Shown here in pieces: positions 44,989-55,102 of a stretch of DNA of 64,000 nt. The DNA is from Pisaster brevispinus (taxonomy: Eukaryota; Echinodermata; Asteroidea; Forcipulatida; Asteriidae), in NCBI GenBank assembly GCA_023634235.1, contig JAMKCF010000020.1:8308001-8372000 (forward strand). The letters are read 5' to 3'. Position 1 is the first letter of the stretch, and each line of letters begins with the position of its first letter. A program made the position numbers and the translations under genes. The notes beneath the pieces are model-generated. The model was not told where the DNA came from. It made no database searches and was given only the letters and a program-made list of their open reading frames with translations.

Positions 44989-45407
44989 AAATTAATAAAA
45001 TCATGTGTTCAGAAAAACAAAATTGCCCGTTCACGTTGAAAGGCAGTGACAAAGTGATTGAACACAAACTATCCCGCGCTTATGGAAGCGTCCCCAGCAC
45101 TCAAGGAAAACATTCATTGGCTGAATGTTTTCATACTACACCCCTATTGGCTAACCGTAAAACCCCAAACAACATTTGTGCATAAAGAGGACTGTAAAAC
45201 AAAGCAATGTAAACAACTTGCCCGCGAAAACATAATTACCTATGTTGCCCAACATTAATGCACGAATGCACGTCATTCCCGCACGGTAAGTACCCCCTAA
45301 GCTTGTACAGTTTTATCTGCATTGTGGCAGCGTACGGACCGTGCGGGTAAACAAACAGTTCGCCCTGTGTATAAAGCATTTTATCATTGATGGATAAAAT
45401 GTGTTAT
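44989..45407 (-). repeat. Split direct repeat B, terminal copy
   Basis: 419-bp copy of 38,820-39,238. It ends in gtgttat at the junction with gypsy element 2 RT. Confidence 0.9.
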
Positions 45408-45794
45408 CAGCAGACCGAAAGCGTGCAAGAGATAAATAAACTGTTGTCCTCTGGGAAAATTGAGCCGTCTTTTTCACCATGGGCAGCACCAGTCATCATG
45501 GTCCCTAAGAAATCAGGGGAATATCGCATGTGTGTCGATTATCGTCGCTTGAACTCCGTCACGAAACTTGATGCATTTCCCATGCCGACCATTGATTCAA
45601 TCCTAGAATCACTCCATGGAGCCAGAGTGTTCAGTTCTCTTGATCTGCGCTCAGGATACTGGCAGATGGGTGTTGCCCCTGCAGATATTGAAAAAACAGC
45701 ATTCGTTTGCGAGGAAGGATTGTTCCAATTTCGAGTTCTTCCCTTTGGTGTTGTGAACGGACCAGCCAGCTTTCAACGATTAATGTCTTCAGTA
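45408..45794 (+). CDS. pol: RT fragment of element 2 (middle piece)
   Basis: Continues the gypsy RT domain: SPWAAPVIMVPKK, RMCVDYRRLN, FSSLDLRSGYWQ and LPFGVVNGPASFQRLM, that is, fingers and palm motifs up to just before YLDD. It is cut at 45,793-45,794 by the TA-flanked MITE. If the Ngaro-type element is removed at its TTAT junction, this piece is one base out of frame with 36,053-37,892, so either bases were lost on integration or the copy was already damaged. Confidence 0.9.
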
Positions 45795-46525
45795 CCCAGC
45801 AGGCACAAGATGGTCATAATAACGTTAAATCGACGTCAAATCCCGACGTCGGGTGACGGTCGCCTCATGGTTCTATGTGAAAGTTTGTAGGACGTCTTTT
45901 ACCGACCATAATACGACGTAATATTTCCGACCACAATCTGACGTCGGCAGACAGTCAATAAATGAACGTCATTAAGACGTCGGTAAAATTCCCTAAACCT
46001 GACGTCAAATACAGACAAAAGTGCAACGTCGGTAGACGATCAATTAATGACGTCATTAATTGACTGTCTACCGATATGAAATTGTTGATGTTAATATAAG
46101 TCTAATTATGTATGACTAATTGTTATATGAACAATCACATGTATACTACTTAGCTACAATACCGCATGAACTACAATACCGATTAACTAAATACAAACTA
46201 CATTACAGTCAGTGATAGTAACACATGGCTGTGATATATATAGAGTCCACCAAGCGAAGACTTTACAGTCATGGTTACTACCCTTTTAATTAAAAATGTT
46301 TAATGGTTAATTAGCATGTTTTTAATGACAGTGTCTATTAGCAAAAAGTATGTTTGTATACTTCTTATAAACAATTATCTTACAAAAAAGTACAAAAACA
46401 ACTTTACCAAACTGAATTTCACTAAATTGTTAAAATAATTATTGAAAACACACTACTTCAATGCCCTGTCCCACATATTTGCATATTGCCAGTAATGGGC
46501 CTGCCCAGGTCTTACCGATATGGTA

Positions 46526-46636
46526 CCCATATGGGCCTTTGCATATTCTGCCCATATGGGATTGCCAATTTTTTCCCCCATTTGATACCCATATGGGCCT
46601 TTGCATATTCTGCCCATATGGGAATGCCCATATGGG
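46526..46636. repeat. Cluster of five CCCATATGGG palindromes
   Basis: Perfect decamer palindromes start at 46,526, 46,551, 46,588, 46,613 and 46,627, within two copies of a tacccatatgggcctttgca-type unit. Together they can fold in many alternative hairpins. Confidence 0.85.
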
Positions 46637-46690
46637 AATGCCCATGTTGCTTATGGTAATACAATTATGGTTACAAGCTGACATTAAAAT

Positions 46691-47120
46691 GACGTCTCTG
46701 CAACGTCTGCTCACTGACGTTACTTATTGGTTAGAATACAAACAATAATACAACGTTTGACTATGATCAGCCTGTGGTAACAAAAGGATGGTTAAACTAT
46801 GACAATAAAATGACGTCTATGCAGCGTCTGCTCAGTGGCGTTACTAAGTGGTTATAATACAAACAATAATATGACGTTTGTTTATAGTCGGCTTATGGTA
46901 ATACAGTAACAGTTACAAAGTGACATTAAAATGACGTCTATGCAACGTCTGCTCAATGACGTTACTTATTGGTTACAATACAAACAATAATACGATGTTT
47001 GATTATGATCAGCCTGTGGTAATAAAGCGATGGTTAAACTATGACAATAAAATGACGTCTAAGCAACGTCTGGTCAATGACGTTACTATTTGGTTATAAA
47101 TATACCTAAAATGTAACAAT
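46691..47120. repeat. Four-copy 121-bp tandem repeat in the MITE
   Basis: Units begin with gacgtct at 46,691, 46,812, 46,932 and 47,054 (spacing 121, 120 and 122). Each contains caacgtctgctcantgacgtt-like and gactatgatcagcctgtgg-like blocks. Diverged, non-coding. Confidence 0.85.
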
Positions 47121-47316
47121 CATTTTCAGTCACATTTTAGTTATCATAATCACGACCATCTTTCAACCATACGACGTCCATACGACGTTATAACCTTACG
47201 TTGAATACTTGTCGCCAATCTTACGTTGTATTTTAGTCACTTTTTGGTAATCTGACGTCGCGACTCAATAAAACCCATAATATGACGTCAGAAAGACGTC
47301 GTGTGCCTGCTGGGTA

Positions 47317-49809
47317 CTAGGTAACCTTATTGGTCGGACATGCTATGTATACTTGGATGACATTGTGATCTACTCCACCGACCTGACCCAGCACCTGGTT
47401 GACTTACGTGAGGTACTATTGAAACTTAAGGATGCTGGTCTCACAATCAATTTGGAAAAGTGCACCTTTGCCCAACTCTTGTTGCACTATCTTGGACATA
47501 TTGTGAGCCAGAATGGTGTGAAACCAAATCCGGAAAAGGTGTCATCAATCTTAGCTTACCCTGAGCCAACCACAGTCAAACAGCTTGAACGGTTCTTGGG
47601 AATGGCAGCCTGGTTCCATAAATTCATTCCCAACTACGCTAGCGTTGCAGAACCACTACACAAACTCCGCCGGAAGAAGGTGAATTGGGAATGGACCACA
47701 GAATGCCAGTCGTCTTTTGCTCAGCTAAAACACTTGCTAACTACCGATCCTATACTCGCTTTTCCTGATCACAGTCAACCGTTTGAGATTCATACTGACG
47801 CCAGTAATGTGGGTCTTGGGGCCATGCTTCTTCAGTCACAAAACTCTGTGAAACGCGTGGTTGCATATGCCAGTCGTTCACTAAATGATGCTGAACGTAA
47901 TTACAGTGCCACGGAAAAAGAGTGCTTGGCAGTGGTCTGGGCACTAGAGAAATGGCGCCCCCACCTGGAGGGGAGGAAGTTCCGTGTCGTGACTGATCAT
48001 CAAGCGCTCTGTTGGTTGTTCCGTAAAACTAAATTGACGGGACGATTAGCAAGATGGGTTCTCCGGCTGCAAGATTTCTCTTTCGATGTAGTCTATCGTC
48101 CTGGCCCCCAGCACAATGTCCCTGATGATGCACTGTCGCGAATTTCTGAGGTTCTCCATGTCGTCGGCGTTGTTCTCAAGCCAGGCCAGCCTCATACAGT
48201 GGTTAACGGCGGTGCTCAGGTGATTGCACCGCTACCTACAATTGACATGTTTCCCCCTCGGGAAATTGTTACACCTCCAGTAACGCCCGTGACAGTTGCA
48301 CTTGATAACACGGCCCCCATGGACTTGACTCAACCTTGCGGTGCTACAGTTTGCCTCCTTCCGCAAGGAAATGTTGTGGACTGGATTCAATGTGATGACT
48401 GCGATCAGTGGTTTCATCAAAGATGTGTTCACATTCGCAGGAGCAGGGCTGAACACCTTCCTCAGTACTCATGTCCTCTCTGCCGCAAACGCCGCCGGAA
48501 CAACCACAAGGAGCTATTATGGCGCAATACCTCTGTGACTCCAGATATCTGTGCCAGTACCAGTTTCACTCGCACTCATCTTCACGATTCTCAACTCCAA
48601 GATGTAGACTGTGCCAACTTTACAAAATACTTGCAAGAGGCTACTTTACCAAATGACCCCCGCAAGGCTAGAAGCGTTGAAAAACAGGCACAAGAGTATC
48701 GGATGGATAATGGAGTGTTGTTGCATTACACCCAGTCATCATGGTGCATTGTGGTCCCCAGAGCACTACAACGTGATGTTATCACCGAGTGTCACTCGAA
48801 ACCAGTCGCAGGCCACCAAGGTCGAACAAAGACTATCAATCGTCTCAAAAACAACCATTTGTGGTGGAAGGGGATGTCAACTGATGTTCGTAGTTTCATC
48901 CGCGCTTGTAGAACGTGCCAGGCAACTAAGCCAGTTTTTCGCAAGCCGGCTGGAATGATGCTTTCGACCAACTCTAGGGAGCCTTGGGAGGTAGTCGGTG
49001 TTGATCTGATGGGGCCCCTTCCCAAAAGTTATGCAGGCCATGAATACTTACTGGTGGCCGTTGACCATTTCAGCAAATGGTGCGAAATCTTTCCCATAAA
49101 GAAAGCCACCGGTAAGAACATTGCATGTGTCCTTGTGCGCCAACTATTTAGTCGCTATGGAGCACCACATTGTCTCCTTTCGGATAATGGCCCCCAATTC
49201 ATCAGCCGTGCGGTTGAAGCAGTTTGCTCCGAGTGGGGTGTTCATCAGAAGTTCATAACACCCTATCATCCGCAAACCAACTGGGTGGAGCGTGTGAATA
49301 GAAATATCAAAGGAATGTTGCAGGCATTCACAACCACTGATCATCGAGCATGGGATGTACATGTGTCGGAATTTGTGTTTGCTCTTAACTCGGCGGATCA
49401 TGAGTCCACTGGAGTTGCTCCTTCCCGCCTCATGTTGGGTCGCACTATGCGATCGCCCCTGTCAAACAAATTGGACAGTACCAACCTCAACCCCCCTGCC
49501 ACCACTGGTGCAGAACTCCAACAACATGTCCGCCACCGCATGGACATTACACGGAAAGAGCGTGCTCGTCACTACAACAGACACCGCCGCCAGCCCACAA
49601 TCCGCACAGGTGACAATGTTATGGTTAAGACCCACCCTCTTTCTGATGCATCAAAACCCTTCTGCGCTAAACTGGCAGACCGCTGGAGCGGTCCTTATGT
49701 TGTTGTTGACCTACCTACACCGGTCAATCTTAAGCTTGTTAGTCTTGCCCACCCGACTAAGGAGATCATTGCCCATGTGGACCAAGTTAAACTTTGCCAG
49801 ATTGTCTAA
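47317..49809 (+). CDS. pol: Pol of element 2: RT end, RNase H, PHD finger, integrase
   Basis: The frame resumes right after the TA of the MITE. Numbering from 47,353 (the L of YLDD): RNase H with HTDAS near 145; then a PHD-type zinc finger with Cys329, Cys334, Cys347, Cys350, His355, Cys358, Cys374 and Cys377 (spacing C-x4-C-x12-C-x2-C-x4-H-x2-C-x15-C-x2-C, containing CDQWFH); then integrase with its H-H-C-C region near 480-525 and core acidic residues near 551, 611 and 645; and a GPYVV motif near 775. It is uninterrupted to the stop. A PHD finger at this place is unusual for Ty3/gypsy Pol; it may bind histone tails and steer integration (inference). Confidence 0.93.
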   Translation, partial: LGNLIGRTCYVYLDDIVIYSTDLTQHLVDLREVLLKLKDAGLTINLEKCTFAQLLLHYLGHIVSQNGVKPNPEKVSSILAYPEPTTVKQLERFLGMAAWFHKFIPNYASVAEPLHKLRRKKVNWEWTTECQSSFAQLKHLLTTDPILAFPDHSQPFEIHTDASNVGLGAMLLQSQNSVKRVVAYASRSLNDAERNYSATEKECLAVVWALEKWRPHLEGRKFRVVTDHQALCWLFRKTKLTGRLARWVLRLQDFSFDVVYRPGPQHNVPDDALSRISEVLHVVGVVLKPGQPHTVVNGGAQVIAPLPTIDMFPPREIVTPPVTPVTVALDNTAPMDLTQPCGATVCLLPQGNVVDWIQCDDCDQWFHQRCVHIRRSRAEHLPQYSCPLCRKRRRNNHKELLWRNTSVTPDICASTSFTRTHLHDSQLQDVDCANFTKYLQEATLPNDPRKARSVEKQAQEYRMDNGVLLHYTQSSWCIVVPRALQRDVITECHSKPVAGHQGRTKTINRLKNNHLWWKGMSTDVRSFIRACRTCQATKPVFRKPAGMMLSTNSREPWEVVGVDLMGPLPKSYAGHEYLLVAVDHFSKWCEIFPIKKATGKNIACVLVRQLFSRYGAPHCLLSDNGPQFISRAVEAVCSEWGVHQKFITPYHPQTNWVERVNRNIKGMLQAFTTTDHRAWDVHVSEFVFALNSADHESTGVAPSRLMLGRTMRSPLSNKLDSTNLNPPATTGAELQQHVRHRMDITRKERARHYNRHRRQPTIRTGDNVMVKTHPLSDASKPFCAKLADRWSGPYVVVDLPTPVNLKLVSLAHPTKEIIAHVDQVKLCQIV

Positions 49810-50397
49810 CTGTTTTGTTACGCTTGGACAAACGTAGTGCTCACGTGCACTGTGATTTAGTGTTTTGCTCTTGTATGTTTCTAGCTGTGCTGGAAGTTTT
49901 CTTGTATTGGAGTTGCGTTACTTGTTTTACAAAAAATAAATAATTCATTAAATAAAAAATTTAAAAAGGACAAAGCAAGGACACCCACTTTTCAATGAGC
50001 CAACAAAAGCACTGACAATTGTTCAGCACCACACCCAGAATGTGTTGATGTAAAGATTTTTTAGTGAAGTTGTCTATGGATACCTTGTTTCACTAGGCTT
50101 GCTATAGTTGGCATCTACTGAACTACCTGTATGAACTGGACACTATTACTATAGACACTATTGCTTGGTGAACACTTGTGACCTTTTTGATTCAAAGTTG
50201 TCTCTCTTCTGGAAGTTGCCGGTCTCCCGTTCATATCATTTTAGATTTCTTATTTTCTACACTAGTCTACATCACCACTACTTACCAACCCCACCCCCCC
50301 CCCCAAAAAAAGGGGGAGAATATTTTTTCCGGGTTGAGTGAATTGTTCTGTTTTACCTACACACTACTAATTGGGGCCTACTCTTAGGATGGGGGAG
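49810..50397 (+). other. Element 2 3' untranslated region with polypurine tract
   Basis: No env-like frame follows pol. The stretch ends in ggatgggggag (50,387-50,397), a classical polypurine tract directly against the 3' LTR. A C-run and an A-run occur near 50,290-50,310. Confidence 0.85.
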
Positions 50398-50666
50398 TGT
50401 AGCGGTAATACCAATACTTACCATACATAGAAATGATGTGCATAATGCTCTTATCTTTAGTTGTGCCCTAAGGCACTCCATACTTTTATTATTTGACCTT
50501 TGTACACGCATGGCAGTTGCATGCTGGGAATTGTCTCAAGATGGCAGACTTGCTAGTGTGATCAGTGAATAAAATAGCCAATGATAATCTTCAAATATCT
50601 TGTCAATCGTTAAAGGTATGTTCCAGTCTTCCTAAATTCCATTATATGTAACCTTTGCCCGTTACA
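50398..50666 (+). repeat. 3' LTR of element 2
   Basis: 269 bp, TGTAGCGG to GTTACA. It is intact and lacks the MITE of the 5' copy, so that MITE arrived after integration. Confidence 0.95.
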
Positions 50667-52207
50667 ATTGAAGGACAAACTTGGATTTGTCCACTCCAGG
50701 TCTCTATGTACTGGTCTCGGCTGTAATTTCCCCCTGTTGGAATATATGTGAGGATATCATTGTTTTGATCTTCGTGGAGAAATAAGGAACTGTTGAATGT
50801 CTCCAGTGGGCAGGACAGATCAGGATTGAGGCACAGCTGGAGACTGCCAGACTGATTGAAGTCGCTGGATAGCTCCTCATGGATGAACATCTCTCGTTGA
50901 AGAGTTTGGTTGGTTGCATACCAAGAATCAGATTCATTCATGTACACTAGACCTGACCCATCCCTGTAGAATTGGGTTTCGTTCAGCCATTGCCCATTGC
51001 ATTTACTAAGAGAAAGGCTAGCTTCATGATAAATTAGTTCAATGGCAATAATCTGCAAGTGTGGACAAAACACACCTTCAACCATTTGTATTTTCTGATG
51101 AAAGTCCAGACATGTTTCCAAAGTTGATTGAATCATAAATGCGTTGGAGTACTTCTGTCGCTGACCATGGGAACAGTTTGCTTGGACAATTTCTGGGACA
51201 ATTGCTGATTCCTCAAATAGACTTTGTTTAACCTTCAAAAGCCCAGCGAGGCAGCTTTTAACAGCTTTTTGAGTACCATTCTTGGTTTCCAATGAGCATG
51301 AAGTGACGTGTATAAAAAACACAATGTCCTGTTCACCGTGAATAGTTCTGATGCCTTTGATGCATTTGTTTTCTTTCAGAACATAACCTGAAAGACAGGA
51401 CAATTTTCGACATGATTTGAGGAAGGGATCAAACACCTCATTGGCCAAACACGTCACGTGTTCTTCAACAACTACCTCTTGTTGCCTGACAAGTTTGACA
51501 TTGTCCCCAGATCGGAAATCTAGACAATTGAAATCGGTGGAATTCCAGAATGATTGGGTGGTCCTGGCGGGTTGTAAGGTGTAAACACGAAATACAGAAG
51601 GATCGGATAATAATCTGCACAGCTTATAGACAGTGATAGGTTGGTGTGACATGCAGCATAGTGAGGATTCTTACTTTGAAGGAATTCCCAGTTTGGTAGT
51701 GCAGTCAGAACGAAGGCTGTGTATGAAGCGCAGGCTTCAGCTAGTGCATGGCCTTCTGGACAGGATTCTTGAATGCCAAAAAAGCAAGCCCTGAGGCTTG
51801 TTGAGGTCTGGTCTGGAGGTTTTGGTTGCACAATACACTTCAGGATGTTTTGAATATAACTCAAAGTGGCACTGGAGGTAGAGTTTGATAGCAGTTTCAG
51901 AGCTACCTCAGATATATTCTGAAATTCACATTCTACGTTCAAAGGCCAAGCATCCACGTCGACTAAGTCTTCCCCATGGCAGAGGGCGCAGTAGACATTC
52001 CTATAGGGAAGGTTGTACTTACACACATGTAACTCCAGAGACAAGGATGGTTGACAAAAAATCGTTGCTATCGATGTGGTCACATGAAAACCTGATCTTT
52101 TCGTTAAGCACCGGACCTACGTCAGGGCAAGTGGCTATAATGTAGTACCCCTTCTTAATTTCCTGTGGAATTCTGGTTGCTTCAAGATAACAGGTTGTAT
52201 CACCCAG
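50667..52207 (-). pseudogene. 5' part of exon 3 of broken receptor: ectodomain
   Basis: Begins after a pyrimidine-rich acceptor (tttttcag, exon from 52,207). It encodes the cysteine-rich ectodomain homologous to residues 167-680 of the intact receptor. The frame moves twice: an approximately 10-bp insertion with TAA near 52,030, and a 1-nt deletion near 51,530 by comparison with 61,370. After that the frame is open to the ATTG junction. Cysteines and NxS/T sites are largely shared with the paralogue. Divergence is much higher in this ectodomain (middle part) than in the helices. Confidence 0.85.
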
Positions 52208-53185
52208 CTGAAAAAAAAATACCAGCACATTTTGTTTAGATTAACTTGTTGAGGCTTTTTATTAGCATTTGAGGAAAAAGATGATATTGAAATGAAATTG
52301 TAAGAAATTTGAATTTGCATTGAAAAGTGTTTGCTAGAATTATTGACAAGCAAGACTCTGCAGAGGGATTTTGATTGAATGTATGCTTGGCAAGAACTTT
52401 TGACCCACTGTAAAAACAGTTTATCACGTCACAATATTAGTGGGACACAGAAAAATATAGGGCATCTGCGGCCCATATTCAACGAGGCTGAAGGCTGAGT
52501 TGGGTATGGGACATAGACATGCTATATCTTCTGTACTCCACGAGCATGCATGTGATAAAAAATTTATCTTCAAGCGAACTTCATATGCAGCTTTAAGCAA
52601 AACGTGACGTGGAACAGCTATACGCTTTTCATATAGCTTAGCTTTAAATAGCACAATACGTGGAGTCAGAACAGTGCAATATGCAGGGTGTGATATGGAG
52701 TTGGACCAAGCAATATTACACCTATTGTTGCTATGGGTTGACCAATCAGAATCAAGGATTCAAGTTTGCTTGAAGATAACAGATTTTGTCGCATAAACTT
52801 TTGTGAAAGTTGTACATTTGTTTGTTCATTTATGTCACAGAGTGTTTCCTAATATTTCTATCAGCGAGGAAATAGCGAAAACATTGTTTTTTGACCTTAT
52901 CCATTGATTCTACTAGATTCTGCTACTGGATGCATTAATCTCTGACCAGGTGCACCTCCATTAAAATGGCAATCACTGTACAGTCCATCTGTGTGGTGCA
53001 TCGCATATCCTTGATGTCACTGTTGTCACTGTCAGTCCTTGTGTTGGATATGTCTTTTATCGGACTGTCCCTCATCACTAATTTTTTTTATGACACTACA
53101 TGTATTTCATTTCTGAATTATATATGTATTTGTTTTAATAGACACAATTGGCGTTTGGAGTTGCATGAGTCATAGTGAGTATATA

Positions 53186-53296
53186 CAAACCAAGCAAGCG
53201 ACACGCATAGTGCATGGCTGCTTCCAGGTGCTTCTGCCATAAGGTGGGAAGCAGCCATGCTTTTCCATGCACACTGCGCGTCGCTTGTTTGGTTTG
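53186..53296. repeat. Hairpin with about 40-bp arms
   Basis: Bases 53,186-53,225 (caaaccaagcaagcgacacg...) pair with 53,247-53,296 in reverse complement, with a small bulge. Both arms contain gcatggctgcttcc-type sequence. A short foldback or MITE is likely; no target duplication was identified. Confidence 0.75.
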
Positions 53297-53639
53297 TTTA
53301 CTTTGTATGAGTCACATGACTCCTGGTTGCCGACCGGTCTTTTCCACCTGACATCTCACTATTCATGTGACTTTTGTTGGGGTTCAATAAGAGTTTAACA
53401 AGGCTGCAGGGTACATCAAAAGTTCAAGCACTGAATTTGTGTTTGTTGTTTCGGGCTACACGCACTTAAAATGAAATCTATCGTCTCGGAATAATAAAGT
53501 AGTAATAGACTACCATAGGTCCAATGAAGTAGTAATTGATTAATACGGGATACAAGCAAATACAGCTTATGGACACAGTTCAGTATTGTTTGATTTAAAA
53601 ATACAGGGCTGATTCTCACTGTTGCTTTCTATTTTTGGG

Positions 53640-53735
53640 CAGTGAACAGAGAAAAATTTACTAAAGTGGGACTGGAACCTGTGACCTCCGAATTACCGTG
53701 CCGGCGCACTACCAACTGAGCTATATTTAGCCCTA
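53640..53735 (-). repeat. tRNA-derived SINE copy
   Basis: On the minus strand there is an A box (tagctcagttggtagtgcgc), an anticodon-like GGT region and a B box (aggttccagtcc), followed by a tail with agtaaatttttctctgttca. The same tail recurs at 56,230 and, inverted, at 56,135. A tRNA-Thr-like ancestor is suggested by the GGT. Confidence 0.7.
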
Positions 53736-54163
53736 ATGTTAGTGGTCTCCCTATTTTGTCAATATCAATGTGCAGGGGTGCCAGTCAGGAAGCTATACAA
53801 CAGATATACATTTGTAGCAGGGATCACACTTAAAGTTTATGAAAAGATTACAGCTGAGCAATTTTTGAGATACGCCCTCTATTCTAATATCAAAAGTTGA
53901 AGGGGAAAAAAAACATCAGTGCATATATCTCCATGAAATATATATGTGTTCTTCCATTTGGCTGTGTAAAAATCGTGCCAGCAGAATTAAGTCCAGGCTG
54001 TGTGACCCTTTTGAGGTAATGACTATACTACACCTCCATGACCAACAAGGTTGGAGATATATGCAGGTACTTTTCTTATCATAAACTGTTAACTGGCAGC
54101 CACAAATTTCCCCTATCTGCACATTTGGTACTGGATATTCAGATCTGCCAACCCTTTCCCGAT

Positions 54164-54670
54164 TCTGCAGAAAGTTTCCTGAAAATAAACCAATCTGTCC
54201 ATGTTCTGATCAACAGATTTAAAACTCTCCATGATTATGTGAACTTTTTTACGTATTATGTTGAATGTGATTCTAAATATCTTCCTGAATCTGCAGTAAG
54301 TTTCCTGAAAATAAACCAATCTGTCCATGTTCTGATCAACAGATTTAAAACTCTCCATGATTATGTGAACTTTTTTACGTATTATGTTGAATGTGATTCT
54401 AAATATCTTCCTGAATCTGCAGAAAGTTTCCTGAAAATAAACCAATCTGTCCATGTTCGGATCAACAGATTTAAAACTCTCCATGATTATGGGAACTTTT
54501 TTACGTATTATGTTGAATTTGATTCTAAATACCTCCCTGATTCTGCAGAAAGTTCCCTGAAAATAAACCAATCTTTCCTTGTTCTGATGAACTGGTTTGA
54601 AATTCTCCCTGATTATGAAAACTTTGTCTGTATTAATGTTGAATTTAATTCTGAATCTCTCCCTGATTGT
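54164..54670. repeat. 126-bp tandem repeat, four copies, open on both strands
   Basis: Units begin with tctgcag at 54,164, 54,290, 54,416 and 54,542, each exactly 126 bp apart; the last unit is more diverged. Because 126 is 42 codons, frames stay aligned. The plus strand is open for 253 codons (54,038-54,799) and the minus strand for 193 codons (54,113-54,694). The location inside an intron and the open frame on both strands favour a minisatellite over a gene. Confidence 0.85.
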
Positions 54671-54854
54671 TGTACAAAATCTCCCCGATTGCAAGATGCA
54701 AATGTTGGCAGCTCGTATATGGTGTGTATAAACCCTGTCCTATTGTGTACGTGTCTTTATTGTGTTCTGGGAATCTCAGGAATTTTTAGAGGATCTTAGG
54801 GGGGGGGGGGGGGTGACGAAAAAAAAAAAAGCCACATATTGGCATGTTATATAC

Positions 54855-55102
54855 CTGTAGGCCAGTCAAATGAGAAGACAGCTCTTCACTCACAGTCCAT
54901 GGCTCACAAGTTTTATTGTAGTCTTGACAGCAGTCATTAAAGAAGACACAATCTGGATCACACTGGCAGAGAGGTGCAGCCCCAGTACGATTGACATCTT
55001 CAAACGGCTGAAAGTGGCAACCGAGACTACTGAACAGGTGTCGATGGGTACACAGGTCAATTGTAACACCAGACAGCTCAAGTTTCGTAACAGATGAAAG
55101 AT
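54855..55102 (-). pseudogene. Exon 2 of broken receptor: somatomedin-B domain, one Cys lost
   Basis: Homologous to 62,116-62,354. Acceptor catgtag before 55,102 and donor gtatat at 54,854 keep phase 1 in and phase 0 out. The SMB cysteine pattern is intact except for the first cysteine, which is Phe here (RHLFSS against RHLCSS). This would break one of the four disulfides of the fold. Confidence 0.85.

Larger units (their letters stand above)
37893..45407 (-). mobile_element. Ngaro/PAT-type tyrosine-recombinase retrotransposon
   Basis: A 7.5-kb element coded on the minus strand and bounded by TTAT on both sides. In coding order: terminal repeat B (45,407-44,989), Gag, RT-RNase H, tyrosine recombinase, SGNH hydrolase, then repeat A (40,106-39,239), B (39,238-38,820), a 59-bp unique spacer, and A (38,760-37,893). 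This is the split-direct-repeat arrangement known from PAT and Ngaro elements of the DIRS order, which integrate by a tyrosine recombinase and not by a DDE integrase. It interrupts the RT region of gypsy element 2. The A copies (868 bp) and B copies (419 bp) are equal in length and nearly identical, so it is recent. Confidence 0.9.
45795..47314. mobile_element. TA-flanked MITE with CCCAGCAGGCAC ends
   Basis: A 1,520-bp insert with perfect 12-bp terminal inverted repeats (CCCAGCAGGCAC at 45,795-45,806, complement at 47,303-47,314) and a TA target duplication (45,793-45,794 and 47,315-47,316). A TA duplication is typical of Tc1/mariner-type elements; the family is not assigned. Its sequence is full of gacgtc motifs and contains two repeat clusters listed separately. 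It has no coding capacity. Removing it restores the gypsy RT frame exactly. Confidence 0.85.
34382..50666 (+). mobile_element. Ty3/gypsy LTR retrotransposon (element 2), host of three later insertions
   Basis: 269-bp LTRs (TGTAGCGG...TTACA) lie at 34,382-35,870 (interrupted) and 50,398-50,666. The target duplication ATTG (34,378-34,381 and 50,667-50,670) lies inside receptor exon 3. The uninterrupted target is visible in the paralogue at about 60,506-60,512. The LTRs differ at one position noticed (cattaca against gttaca at the end). Gag-Pol is a single frame cut by an Ngaro-type element and by a TA-flanked MITE; a hAT-like MITE sits in the 5' LTR. Without these, the element would be about 6 kb. 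Confidence 0.95.
52208..54854 (-). other. Intron 2 of the broken receptor gene
   Basis: A 2.6-kb intron, far longer than the 86-bp intron at the same place in the intact gene. The excess is repeats: a hairpin (53,186-53,296), a tRNA-like SINE (53,640-53,735) and a 126-bp tandem repeat (54,164-54,670). The rest holds nothing I can name. Confidence 0.7.

Noticed and set aside
54113..54694. Minus-strand 193-codon frame in the 126-bp repeat as a gene
   Set aside because: It is open on both strands because the unit is 42 codons; it lies in an intron.
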